This document shows, piece by piece, positions 15,701 through 20,961 of a DNA stretch of 43,851 bases. The stretch lies in assembly GCA_947481575.1 (NCBI GenBank), contig CANKGV010000020.1:1-43851 (forward strand), written 5' to 3'. The translations under genes were made by a program, and so were the position numbers. The DNA comes from Alphaproteobacteria bacterium. Its GTDB lineage: Bacteria > Pseudomonadota > Alphaproteobacteria > UBA2966 > CAIVPW01. Under the pieces are notes generated by a model that was not told the origin of the DNA, did no database searches, and was given only the letters and a program-made list of their open reading frames with translations. Each line of letters begins with the position of its first letter. Position 1 is the first letter of the stretch.

Positions 15701-17769
15701 GTGTGATCACCGGCAGCGCCGATGACGTAAACATCGCTGCCGGCCGCGCCGTCCATGACGTCGGTTGCGGCACCGCCGATCAGAACGTCGTTGCCCGCGC
15801 CGCCGGTCAGCGTATCCGCGCCGCCGCGGCCATCGAGGGTGGTGGCCGTGGCATTGGCGGTGAAGACGTCCGCCGCCGAGCCACCGATGATGGTCTCGAT
15901 GCCGCTCAGGGTGTCGCTGCCCAGACCCGTGCCGACCGCCTGCGAACCGCCCGCGCCCAGGTCATAGGTGATGGCAACGCTCTCGGCCGAATAGTCCGCC
16001 GTGTCACCGACTGCGGTGTTGCTGCCGCCGTTCATGATGTCGTCGCCGACGCCGCCGACCAAGACGTCGTCGCCGTTGCCGCCCAACAGCGTGTCGTCGC
16101 CGTCGGAGCCGCTCAAGGTGTCGTCGCCGTTGCCGCCGGAGAGGGTGTTGTTGCCCGTGTCGCCGGTCAGCACGTCGTTGCCGCTACCGCCGGTCAGGTT
16201 TTCGATGCCCGTCAGCGTGTCGGTGCCAAGGCCGGTACCAACTGCCTGCGCGCCGCCGGTGGTCAGGTTGTAGGTGACCGCAACGGTCGCCTGCGAGTAG
16301 TCCGCGGTGTCGCCGGTCGCGGTGTTGCCGCCGCCTGCGAGGGTATCGTTGCCCCCGGCCGCGCCGGCCCGCAGAACGTCGTCGCCCGTACCGCCGGTGA
16401 GCACACTGCCGCTGGAAGATGCGGTGAACGTGTCGTTACCGGTGCTGCCGGTGACGTTCTCGATGCCGCTCAGGGTGTCGGTGCCGACGCCCGTGCTTTG
16501 GGCGCTGGTATTGCTCAGATCGACCGTAAGGTCGATGCCGGTGGCCGCCGAGTAGTCGGCCAAGTCGGTGCCCGACCCGCCGATCATGGTGTCGTCGTTG
16601 GCGCCGCCGATCAGGGTGTCGTTGCCGCCGCCGCCCGACAGAACGTCGTTGCCGGCGCCGCCGGTCAGAATGTTGGCGCCAACGTCGCCGGTCAGCGTAT
16701 CGGCCGACCCGCCACCAAGCAGGTTTTCGATGCCGCTCAGGGTGTCGTTGCCAAGACCCGTGCCGACCGCTTGCGCGGCCGCGACGCTCAGGTTGACGGT
16801 GACGCCAACGCCCGCGCCGGAGTAGTCGGCGGTGTCGGTCCCGCCGCCGCCGGTGATGACGTTGTCGCCCGCAGCCGCGCCCACGATGAGGGTGTCGTTG
16901 CCGGTGCCGCCGTCGAGGTCGCTCTGGCCCGAGGTAACGGCAGTGAACGTGTCGTTGCCGGAACCGCCGATCAGACTTTCGATGCTGCTGAACGTGTCGT
17001 CGCCGAGGTTGGCGCCGGAAATCGTCTGCGCAGTACCGGTGTTCAGGTTGATCACGAGATCGGTCGAGGCCGCGGAGTAGTCCGCGGTGTCCGTGCCGCT
17101 GCCGCCGGCCAGGCTATCGTTGACGTTGCCCGTGCCTGCAACGAGGGTATCGTTGCCGCCGCCGCCCGTCAGGGTGTTGGCTGCGGAATCGCCGATCAGG
17201 ATGTCGTCACCCGAGCCGCCGGTGGCGTTCTCGAAGGTGGCGAGTGAGTCGGTGCCGCTGTCCGCGCCGACCGCCGTGTTGGCCGCGACGCCGGAGGCCG
17301 TCGAGCCAGACATGTTGACGGTTACGCCGGCGGTGTCGTCGGAGTAGTCGACCGTGTCGGTGCCGGTACCACCGATCAGGGTGTCGTTGCCCGCGCCGCC
17401 GTTGATCGTGTTGTTGCCGTCGCCACCAGTGATGACGTTGGCAAGCTCGTTGCCGGTACCGCTGGTGCTGACGCCGTCGGCGATCGTGAGGTTCTCGACG
17501 TTCGCGGTCAGCGTGTAATTGACCGATGCGTTGACCAGATCGGTGCCGGAAGACCCGCCCGAGCCTTCGGAGACCACGTCGCCGGCATCTTCCACCTCGT
17601 AGGTGTCGTTGCCGTTGCCGCCGACCATTACGTCGGCGCCGGTCCCACCTGTCAGCGTATCTGCGCCAGCCAGGCCGTAGAGGGTGTCGTCACCCGCCAA
17701 GCCCTGGATATCGTCGGCGCCGGAAGTGCCGTTCAGGATGTCGTTGCCGCCGGTACCTGTGATCGACAT
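6703..17769 (-). CDS. Giant RTX repeat protein, predicted type I secretion substrate (3688 aa)
   Basis: One uninterrupted frame of 11 kb. The ATG has ribosome binding site GAGGAG (complement of 17780-17785) 10 bases upstream. There is no signal peptide; RTX nonapeptides (GGxGxDxLx) begin within the first 15 residues and recur to the end. About 18 spacer modules carry a DTADYS...VDL...AQAVGTGLGNDTLS...IENL core. Many others of ~82 residues carry NDTYVVDS...DxVxE...GTDLVxSS...VENLTLTG...NGTGN. Three units centre on VRFTSTAAGT. The last ~116 residues (ADIFDFN, DVITDF, GDRIDLTGIDADT, ending VAADFFL) match the serralysin-type C-terminal secretion domain. I saw no enzymatic domain and no cysteine. 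RTX repeats fold as calcium-bound beta-rolls once outside the cell. A surface layer, adhesin or matrix protein is more likely than a toxin. Exporter and adaptor genes lie immediately beyond the 3' end. Confidence 0.93.
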   Translation of the reverse strand: MSITGTGGNDILNGTSGADDIQGLAGDDTLYGLAGADTLTGGTGADVMVGGNGNDTYEVEDAGDVVSEGSGGSSGTDLVNASVNYTLTANVENLTIADGVSTSGTGNELANVITGGDGNNTINGGAGNDTLIGGTGTDTVDYSDDTAGVTVNMSGSTASGVAANTAVGADSGTDSLATFENATGGSGDDILIGDSAANTLTGGGGNDTLVAGTGNVNDSLAGGSGTDTADYSAASTDLVINLNTGTAQTISGANLGDDTFSSIESLIGGSGNDTFTAVTSGQSDLDGGTGNDTLIVGAAAGDNVITGGGGTDTADYSGAGVGVTVNLSVAAAQAVGTGLGNDTLSGIENLLGGGSADTLTGDVGANILTGGAGNDVLSGGGGNDTLIGGANDDTMIGGSGTDLADYSAATGIDLTVDLSNTSAQSTGVGTDTLSGIENVTGSTGNDTFTASSSGSVLTGGTGDDVLRAGAAGGNDTLAGGGNTATGDTADYSQATVAVTYNLTTGGAQAVGTGLGTDTLTGIENLTGGSGNDVLTGDTGNNTLSGGNGDDTLSGSDGDDTLLGGNGDDVLVGGVGDDIMNGGSNTAVGDTADYSAESVAITYDLGAGGSQAVGTGLGSDTLSGIETIIGGSAADVFTANATATTLDGRGGADTLTGGAGNDVLIGGAATDVMDGAAGSDVYVIGAAGDHTAAEIADSSGAADEVRFTSTAAGTLTVYAGDTGLEVVTIGTAAGVTTGTTAENVDATLAANGLTINGNDGINTITGGSGVDTINGNGGVDTIDGGAGTDVLNGGSGNDVYIVGLAGDHTAAEIADSSGTADAVRFTSTAAGTLTIYAGDTGIETVTIGDASGVTTGTTAENVNASAGVNALTITGNDGANALTGTAQADIINGNDGADVIVGGGGNDTISGGAAADTITGGAGTDVMDGGAAADIYIVTAAGEHTAAEIGDTGGAGTDTVRFTSTAAGTFTVYAGDTGLEAVTVSDAAGVTTGTTAENVDAALAVNGLTITGNDGANALTGTGLNDTINGGDGADVILGGAGNDTIDGGAADDTITGGAGNDSIDGGAGTGDTVTYATESVNVTYNMTTGGSQAVGSGLGNDTLTNVENLIGGSGNDTFTGDGNDNALTGNNGDDVLSGAGGNDTLLGGAGNDTLAGGAGDDTLNGGANTDTADYSAESADLTVNLATGGAQTTGVGDDTLVSIENLTGGTGNDILTGDGNDNVILGGNGDDILSGAAGNDVLNGGAGDDIMNGGTGDDTFTVDSVDDNVVDASGTDLVLSSATSFSIVDGIENMTLTGSSAIDGEGNSGVNTLTGNSGNNILDGAGGNDTLIGAAGNDTLIGGAGSDAMLGGLGDDTYVVTETGDTVTEAASEGTDLVQSSVTYTISDVDVENLTLTGVTAINGTGNASNNVITGNSGNNVLTGGGGNDTLVGGGGNDTLNGGSGTDTADYSTATVAVTIDLGAGTASGSGLGTDTLSSIEIAVGGSGNDIMTAAAAGSTLTGGSGNDTLTGGVGNDTLNGGIGDDAIIAGAGDDTIDGGAGTDTLDYSGATGVDLTVDLSSGAGQLVGTGLGTDTISNVENVTGSTGNDTFTAKATGGSVLTGGNGNDVLKAGAAAGDDTLAGDGGTDTADYSAAGVAVTVDLTNGSAQAIGTGLGSDTLSGIENVTGGSGADTLTGDGSANVLDGGTGNDTLIGGGGNDTFVVDSATDTVSDSAGTDLVLSSAATYTMAANIENLTMTGIGNIAATGNGAVNTITGNAGNNIIDGGAGDDTMIGAAGNDTFVVDSTSDVVSDSAGTELVQASATFTLTNASNVENITLTGSGNIDATGNDLANVITGNTGNNILSGGIGNDTISGGDGNDQIDGGTGQDGMTGGLGNDTFTVDDAADTVSEAASEGTDLVNASVTYTISDADVEDLTLTGVSNIDGTGNTGNNTLTGNTGNNVLDGGAGDDSLDGGGGTDTADYSAAGVDITVNLNTVGAQAVGTGFGNDTLTSIENVTGGSANDSLTAKNAGGSVLIGGAGNDTFYMGAAAGNDTLTGGANTDTADYSTASVDVTVSLAVGTAQAVGTGLGSDTLSGIENLVGGTGNDTLTGDTGNNTLTGGNGNDTLVGGAGNDTLAGGAGSDTADYSAAVAAIAVDLTNAGAQTISVAMGDDTLASIENVTGGAGNDVLTGDGAANTLNGGNGNDTLIGGLGNDVLIGGAGDDTLTGGGGTDTANYSAATVAVTVDLSVSTAQAVGTGLGSDTLSGIENLTGGTGNDSLAGDANANVLIGGSGNDALTGGDGDDTLNGGAGDDNLIGGNGTDTADYSAETVDVTVDLSNSGSQAVGTGLGNDTLSSIETVLGGTGNDTLTATIAGSTLNGGAGNDILNGGNGNDTLIAGGGAGNDTLAGGSGTDTADYSAQSVDLTIDLSNGGAQAVGTGLGNDTLSSIEILLGGTGNDTLTAAAAGSTLNGGAGNDTLVGGIGDDTFIAGAGNDSITGGAGTDTADYSSATVAVTVDLTNAGAQAVGTGLGNDTLATIENLIGGTAADTFTGTASANVLDGGTGNDTLIGGGGNDTYIVDSATDTITEGGSAGTDLIRSSAATFTISANVEDLVLTGTGNINATGNGSDNTITGNSGNNVIDGGAGNDRMVGGLGDDTYVVDSASDLVVEGASEGIDTVQTGITYTLTTNVDNLEMTGSGSINGTGNALDNLLLGNSGNNILDGLTGADTMLGGAGNDTYVVDNVSDVYTELSGGGTGTDLVSSSVTLTLAANVENLTLTGSTTINGTGNALTNTITGNTGNNVLDGGGGLEVDTLVGGAGNDTYTIDNTSDVITELASEGTDLVNSSVSYTISANVENITLSGSGNIDATGNASVNTITGNTGNNVLDGGAGNDTLIGGAGNDTYLIDVSTDVITDTAGTDTVVASLASGTYTLATGLENLTLGGTAAINGTGNSGANTLTGNTGNNTLDGSTGADVMLGGDGNDVYVVDNASDTVTENITEGTDTVLAAVSFTLGANIERLTLSGTGAINGTGNADDNTITGNSGANVLDGGAGNDTLVGGAGNDTYTVDSTSDVITEAASEGTDLVNSSVTYTITSANIENLTLTGSGNIDATGNASANVLTGNSGNNVLTGAGGNDTYYVGAGDSVVEGASGGTDTVNSSVTISSLWSEVENAVLTGTANIDVTGNTGNNTLTGNTGNNVIDGGTGNDSMIGLAGNDTYVIDSTSDVIVEAAASGTDTAIINLTSGTYVVAANVENITLGGSSNINATGNTGDNVITGNSGDNTMTGLAGNDTYYVDNARDLVAEALSAGTDLVYSSITYTLAANVENLTLTAGGAVDGTGNALDNVLTGGSGTNTLTGLGGNDTYIIGTGDIVVEGASAGKDTVQTGISYTLTNNVENLTLTGSGNVNGTGNTAVNTITGNSGNNVLDGGTGADTMIGAAGDDTYMVDNTGDVVTETASNGTDLVSSSVTYTLSANVENLTLTGGGAINGTGNASDNVITGTTGANTMTGLAGNDTYIVDHASDLVVEAASAGTDKVRSSIAYTLGTNVENLVLTGVGNIAGTGNAANNVITGNGASNIITGGAGTDTLTGGLGADIFDFNLSTESTVGAGHDVITDFTHTQGDRIDLTGIDADTTVALDQAFSFVGGAAFTGGSNHLHELRYAGGLIQGDTNGDGTADFEIQVTGSPTLVAADFFL
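7060..10140 (-). repeat. Array of ~82-residue VENLTLTG modules within the RTX gene
   Basis: This stretch encodes roughly residues 2545-3570 of the RTX protein. DNA motifs such as GTCAGGGTCAGGTTTTCGAC recur about every 240-250 bases. Each unit runs: RTX nonapeptides, NDTYVVD, GTDLVNSSVTYTL, VENLTLTG, NGTGN. Similar units occur singly elsewhere (near 11940-12600, 13540-13990 and 17440-17560). Near-identity between neighbours makes recombinational length change possible. Boundaries are approximate. Confidence 0.8.
10150..17380 (-). repeat. DTADYS-type RTX modules interspersed through the N-terminal two thirds
   Basis: Modules of ~50-95 residues share the order DTADYS, VTVDLT, AQAVGTGLG, DTLSSIENL, GGTGNDTLT. 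They cluster at about 10150-11900, 12700-13480, 14150-14550 and 15780-17380, separated by VENLTLTG units and by the three VRFTSTAAGT units. Reading the protein I count about 18 DTADYS-like cores. Boundaries are approximate. Confidence 0.75.
14740..15760 (-). repeat. Three copies of a distinct VRFTSTAAGT module in the RTX gene
   Basis: Centred near 14880, 15290 and 15640 (residues ~690-1000) are three units with the core AAEIADSSG, VRFTSTAAGT, VYAGDTGLE, GVTTGTTAENV, LTITGNDG. They lie about 410 and 350 bases apart and differ from both other module types. Only two or three RTX nonapeptide rows separate them. They may form a non-calcium beta domain inside the repeat rod; that is inference. Confidence 0.7.
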
Positions 17770-18192
17770 TTGGTTCGTGCTCCTCTAGCCCAATTCTGCT
17801 TACGCACCGGACCACCGGGTCCCGGGCGCGTGTGTTCGCAGTTGTCTCAGCAGACCGAAAAACTAGGGGTCTTGCCCAATCTTGGTCTTAGTCAGTAAGC
17901 GTTTTGCTGATGGCCGCAATCAGCATTATTTGCCCGGTTGCTAACCCCAAGCCCGCTGTTCTACGGGCCGAGAAGCGAGACTTGAAATCACGCATCCCCG
18001 GGTCCAATGGTTAACACAACAGCCTGAATGGTTAACGTCCGCACTTGACGGCCAATCCGGGTCCGAGCGCTGCCACAGCACGACATCGCGGTAGACTGGG
18101 TTGCCGCGTATGTGCGGTACTTGGGTGAGCCGACAGCGGCGGGGGTCAAAGAATGAACCGCCAACCGCAGCTCCTGGAGAGGTAGGTTCGCT
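17770..18192. other. Intergenic promoter region between the RTX gene and a membrane protein gene
   Basis: These 423 bases hold no convincing gene. They contain the RTX ribosome binding site (17780-17785), a more AT-rich segment around 17860-17960, the paired TTAACCAT-type sites at 18006-18036, and the GGAGAGG ribosome binding site at 18176-18182 for the plus-strand gene. Divergent promoters are expected here, but I could not assign -35/-10 pairs with confidence. Confidence 0.6.
18006..18036 (-). promoter_or_regulatory. Paired AATGGTTAAC direct repeats (CtrA-like half-sites) upstream of the RTX gene
   Basis: AATGGTTAAC occurs at 18006-18015 and again at 18027-18036, start to start 21 bases, i.e. 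two helical turns on the same DNA face. The reverse complement contains TTAACCAT, also found at 3230-3237 before the exporter genes. They lie ~240-270 bases upstream of the RTX start, and equally could act on the plus-strand gene at 18193. Confidence 0.45.
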
Positions 18193-18771
18193 GTGTTACA
18201 GAGCCTGATGAGCATATTCTTCTACACCTTAACGACCGCCGTGCTCGCGGGCGCAGCGGTGCTGCAGGTATGGCTTGTTTGGAGCCTCGTCACATCTTCG
18301 TGGAGGCACTCTGTAAGAGACAAAACGTCGGCGCAGGAACTGCTCATGCGCGTGATTGCTGTGGTTGTTGGGGTGCTTATTTACATTGGGTCAAAAGCTA
18401 TCGGGGTTTCCGTGCCCCAGTTGGCATACGACGCAATGTCACCTTCCTTCCCGTTCTCGGTCGCGTTGGGCGGCGTTGTCTTTCCGACTTTGCTTGGGTT
18501 TTTTGTCTCCTGGTTCATTGTGCGTCACATTGGGGGAAGAAACGAATTCAAAGACGCTGTTACGATGCGTGTATTGGCGATGGTCATAACGCTTGTATTC
18601 TTTACATATGTTGACTGCTGGTTTTACGCTTATTCCAAGGGTGGCGATGCACTCCAGCTTCTCCCAAACCTGACCTTTATTTTGTCGGCGCTGCTCTATG
18701 CCATCTTCAAATATCAACCTTACCGCGCCCCGGTGATGAAGATGGGCCGCGAGGACCAGACCATAGAGTAG
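18193..18771 (+). CDS. Hypothetical integral membrane protein
   Basis: A 192-residue very hydrophobic protein with about five predicted membrane helices: FFYTLTTAVLAGAAVLQVWL (N-terminal), LLMRVIAVVVGVLIYIGSKA, FPFSVALGGVVFPTLLGFFV, VLAMVITLVFFTYVDCWFYA and LPNLTFILSALLYAIFKY. The GTG start at 18193 has a GGAGAGG site 10 bases upstream; ATG at 18208 is the alternative. I do not recognise a family. The gene is visibly less GC-rich, with more A/T-ending codons, than the neighbouring housekeeping genes, which suggests recent acquisition. It is divergent from the RTX gene with a shared upstream region. No function can be assigned. Confidence 0.7.
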   Translation: MLQSLMSIFFYTLTTAVLAGAAVLQVWLVWSLVTSSWRHSVRDKTSAQELLMRVIAVVVGVLIYIGSKAIGVSVPQLAYDAMSPSFPFSVALGGVVFPTLLGFFVSWFIVRHIGGRNEFKDAVTMRVLAMVITLVFFTYVDCWFYAYSKGGDALQLLPNLTFILSALLYAIFKYQPYRAPVMKMGREDQTIE

Positions 18772-18853
18772 TGGCCGTGCCGTCCATCGCCGCCGCTCGT
18801 TCCTCTCCGGGTGCCGGATAGAGCCGGGCGCGGTGGCGGCACGCTATCCGCCG

Positions 18854-19066
18854 CTACGCCACCCGCTCGTACATCCTGCCGTCCAGAACTGCATCGGTCG
18901 TGACGGTCTTGGTCAGCGTTGGATCGCCGACCTGCGTTAGCTTCGCGTAACTCCGCCCGTCAGTGCCGGTGACTACGGCGACCACCTGCCAAAGGATCGA
19001 CGACTGGCGCGCCGTGCCGACAGCGCGATACCGCTGTCCAGGTTCTAGGGCTTCAGGGCGGGGCAA
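18854..19066 (-). CDS. Small hypothetical protein (70 aa, TTG start)
   Basis: The product reads MPRPEALEPGQRYRAVGTAR with a compact beta-rich sequence after it (SSILWQVVAVVTGTDGRSYA, KLTQVGDPTLTKTVTTDAVL, ending DGRMYERVA). The start is TTG (complement at 19064-19066) with GGAG 6 bases upstream (complement of 19073-19076), which decides the start. It resembles short SH3-like or hypothetical proteins of island regions. It lies 49 bases downstream of the GIY-YIG gene on the same strand, so the two may be co-transcribed. Function unknown. Confidence 0.6.
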   Translation of the reverse strand: MPRPEALEPGQRYRAVGTARQSSILWQVVAVVTGTDGRSYAKLTQVGDPTLTKTVTTDAVLDGRMYERVA

Positions 19067-19115
19067 GGCGATCTCCGGTCTTCACGTGGCTGATGGTCAG
19101 GCTGGTGTTTGTACA

Positions 19116-19361
19116 TCACCCTTGCCGTAGCGCCTTCCGAAACGCCCGGTCGCGCTTGATGTGCCACTCGCGGCTCATGGCCTCTCCGCGTGTCTGGTGT
19201 CGTTCGGCGTAGAGCAGCACCCAGGCCCGACCGCGCGTCGATTTTGCGCCCGTTCCGGCGTTGTGCTCTTCCAAGCGACGGGCGAGGTCGGTCGTCCAGC
19301 CGACGTAGGTGCGCGGGTCGTGGTCGGCGTTGGTGCCGATGACGTAGACGAAGCAGTTCAC
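19116..19361 (-). CDS. GIY-YIG nuclease superfamily protein (UPF0213-like)
   Basis: From the GTG at 19361 the protein is 81 residues and begins VNCFVYVIGTNADHD, the GIY motif in the form VYV, followed by RTYVGWTTDLARRLEEHNAG, the YIG half (TYVG) and the conserved Arg helix. Then come KSTRGRAWVLLYAERHQTRG and EAMSREWHIKRDRAFRKAL with the Glu expected in single-domain GIY-YIG proteins. The frame is open upstream to 19481, but those residues are not family-like, so I chose the GTG. Small stand-alone GIY-YIG proteins are common in proteobacteria and their substrates are mostly unknown. It sits between the tRNA-Ser and a small hypothetical gene, a typical accessory position. Confidence 0.8.
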   Translation of the reverse strand: MNCFVYVIGTNADHDPRTYVGWTTDLARRLEEHNAGTGAKSTRGRAWVLLYAERHQTRGEAMSREWHIKRDRAFRKALRQG

Positions 19362-19450
19362 GGTTGGTGATGGTGCCCGAAGAGGCAGCGACCGAGGAAT
19401 GCAGACACTCGGCATTGCCGGTGCCACCATGCAATCAATCGAAGACCGGG

Positions 19451-19472
19451 ATTGGGGCCCATATTGGGGCCC
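19451..19472. repeat. ATTGGGGCCC direct repeat beside tRNA-Ser
   Basis: ATTGGGGCCC occurs at 19451-19460 and 19463-19472, a 12-base period; each copy contains the self-complementary GGGGCCC core. It is followed by an AT-rich stretch (19490-19520) leading to the tRNA 3' end. It could be a recombination or regulatory remnant; evidence is limited to the repeat itself. Confidence 0.35.
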
Positions 19473-19526
19473 GGAAACCACCTACCGAAAATAACTGAAT
19501 AACAACATATAGTTAGATTAGGCGGG

Positions 19527-19619
19527 TGGCGGAGGGAGAGGGATTCGAACCCTCGATACAGCTTTTGACCGTATGACGGTTTAGCAAACCGTTGCCTTCG
19601 ACCACTCGGCCACCCCTCC
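19527..19619 (-). tRNA. tRNA-Ser (anticodon GCT)
   Basis: On the minus strand the 5' end GGAGGGG pairs with TCCCTCC, followed by discriminator G and an encoded CCA (complement of 19527-19529). The D-arm has GGCCGAGTGGTCGAAGGC. The anticodon arm ACGGT-TTGCTAA-ACCGT gives anticodon GCT (complement of 19583-19585), reading AGC/AGU serine codons. A long variable arm, as required for tRNA-Ser, and GGTTCGAATCC in the T-arm complete the cloverleaf. The 3' end faces the accessory patch at 18193-19480, the usual side for island integration. Confidence 0.97.
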
Positions 19620-19736
19620 GCAGACCCGCACGCAAGCTTGGCCAGCGAACGTGCCTAGATAGAGAGGCCCCCCGGGCATGTCAACGCGCGGGACCGCAGG
19701 CCCGCCGTGGCCCTAGGCCGCAACGCACCCCGAGGA

Positions 19737-19765
19737 CCGTCACAAATCCGTAACGCGAGCGTCAT
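19737..19765 (+). promoter_or_regulatory. Pho-box-like array of three 7-base repeats at 11-base spacing
   Basis: CCGTCAC (19737-19743), CCGTAAC (19748-19754) and GCGTCAT (19759-19765) are separated by AAAT and GCGA, so unit starts are exactly 11 bases apart. This matches the PhoB site layout (CTGTCAT-like 7-mers with 4-base spacers). It ends 89 bases before the pstS start. PhoB activation under phosphate limitation is the expected role. Confidence 0.7.
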
Positions 19766-19854
19766 AGAAGGGAAACGGCACGCCGGTATCCAAGCCGCGC
19801 TGAGGCGGCATCCCGCCCCAGATTGGGCTTTGAAATTCTTCTAGGAGGCTACAC

Positions 19855-20898
19855 GTGAGGGCCAAAACATTCATCGGCGCGGTCGTGGTTGCGACATCGC
19901 TGCTCGCAGGCGGCGCCATCGCCGCCGATATCACCGGTGCCGGCGCCACGTTTCCGTTTCCCATCTATTCGCAGTGGGCGGACGCCTACAAGAAGCTGAC
20001 CGGAAACGGCCTGAACTACCAGTCGATCGGCTCGGGTGGCGGCATTCAGCAGATCACCGCCAAGACCGTAACCTTTGGTGCTACCGATAAGCCCCTTGAA
20101 GCAGCAGATCTCGACAAGGCGGGCTTCCAGCAGTTTCCCACCGTCATCGGCGGCGTGGTTCCGGTACTCAACGTCCCCGGGATTCAACCGGGCGCTGTCG
20201 TCATCGACGGCCCGACCCTGGCCAACGTCTACCTCGGCAAGATCACCAAGTGGAACGATGCGGCGCTAACCAAGCTCAACCCGGGCGTGAATCTGCCGAA
20301 CTCGGCGATTGCGGTCGTCTACCGCTCGGACGGTTCGGGCACCACGTTCAACTTCACCGACTATCTGTCGAAGATCAGCCCGGAGTGGAAGTCAAAGGTC
20401 GGTTCTGACACGGCGGTTCAGTTCCCTGTCGGCATCGGCGCAAAAGGCAACGAAGGCGTTGCCGGTCAAGTCCAACAGACCCAGGGCTCGCTCGGCTACG
20501 TGGAGTATGCCTACGCGAAGCAGAACAAGATGACCTACGCCAAGATGATCAATAGGGACGGCAAGACGGTGTCCCCAGACGCCGCCGCGTTCGCCGCTGC
20601 CGCAACGAATGCCGACTGGACGGCTGCGGCCCCCTACTTCCGCATTGTCCTCTCGGACCAGCCCGGCGCGGCCAGCTGGCCGATGGCGGCCGCCACCTTC
20701 ATTCTGGTCTATAAGCAGCCAAGTGACGCTGCCGCCACGTCGCAGGCTCTGAAGTTCTTCAACTGGGCGTACGACAACGGCTCCAAGATGGCCGCTGACC
20801 TGGACTTCGTACCCATGCCTGCCAACGCGATCACTGCGATCCGGAAGGCCTGGACCGATAACGTCAAAGACGCCGCTGGCAAGCCGGTTGCGTTCTAA
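19855..20898 (+). CDS. pstS: Phosphate ABC transporter, periplasmic phosphate-binding protein
   Basis: A 347-residue protein that captures phosphate in the periplasm for the PstCAB transporter. It has a signal peptide (residues 1-23, basic start then VVVATSLLAGG, likely cleaved after AIA). The mature start is DITGAGATFPFPIYSQWADA, with the phosphate-site elements SIGSGGGIQQI, FGATDKPL and YRSDGSGTTFNFTDYL characteristic of PstS. The GTG start at 19855 is fixed by a perfect AGGAGG (19843-19848) with a 6-base gap. It is first in pstSCAB, downstream of a Pho-box-like array, and followed by a hairpin that should make its transcript more abundant than the rest. Confidence 0.96.
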   Translation: MRAKTFIGAVVVATSLLAGGAIAADITGAGATFPFPIYSQWADAYKKLTGNGLNYQSIGSGGGIQQITAKTVTFGATDKPLEAADLDKAGFQQFPTVIGGVVPVLNVPGIQPGAVVIDGPTLANVYLGKITKWNDAALTKLNPGVNLPNSAIAVVYRSDGSGTTFNFTDYLSKISPEWKSKVGSDTAVQFPVGIGAKGNEGVAGQVQQTQGSLGYVEYAYAKQNKMTYAKMINRDGKTVSPDAAAFAAAATNADWTAAAPYFRIVLSDQPGAASWPMAAATFILVYKQPSDAAATSQALKFFNWAYDNGSKMAADLDFVPMPANAITAIRKAWTDNVKDAAGKPVAF

Positions 20899-20919
20899 CT
20901 AACCTCAACGACAGTGGCT

Positions 20920-20949
20920 GGAGGAGCCGCCCGCCAAGGCGGCTCCTCC
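20920..20949 (+). terminator. Intra-operon hairpin between pstS and pstC
   Basis: GGAGGAGCCGCC and GGCGGCTCCTCC form a perfect 12-bp stem around CGCCAA, followed by TTTGT. It starts 22 bases after the pstS stop and ends 12 bases before the pstC ATG. A partial terminator or a 3'-end stabiliser would raise PstS over the membrane components, as known for binding-protein operons. The stem also overlaps the region where the pstC ribosome binding site should lie. Confidence 0.7.
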
Positions 20950-20961
20950 TTTGTCTGGCCC

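Noticed and set aside
12160..17247. A 1695-residue open frame on the plus strand opposite the RTX gene
   Set aside because: It is antisense to the repeats, is itself a degenerate VVAGVAGQ/GADRLR-type repeat, has no binding site, and its existence follows from the codon bias of the Gly/Asp/Thr-rich RTX strand.
19527..19619. tRNA-Ser as a proven attachment site
   Set aside because: No integrase gene and no second copy of the tRNA 3' end was seen in the window, so island integration remains only suggested.
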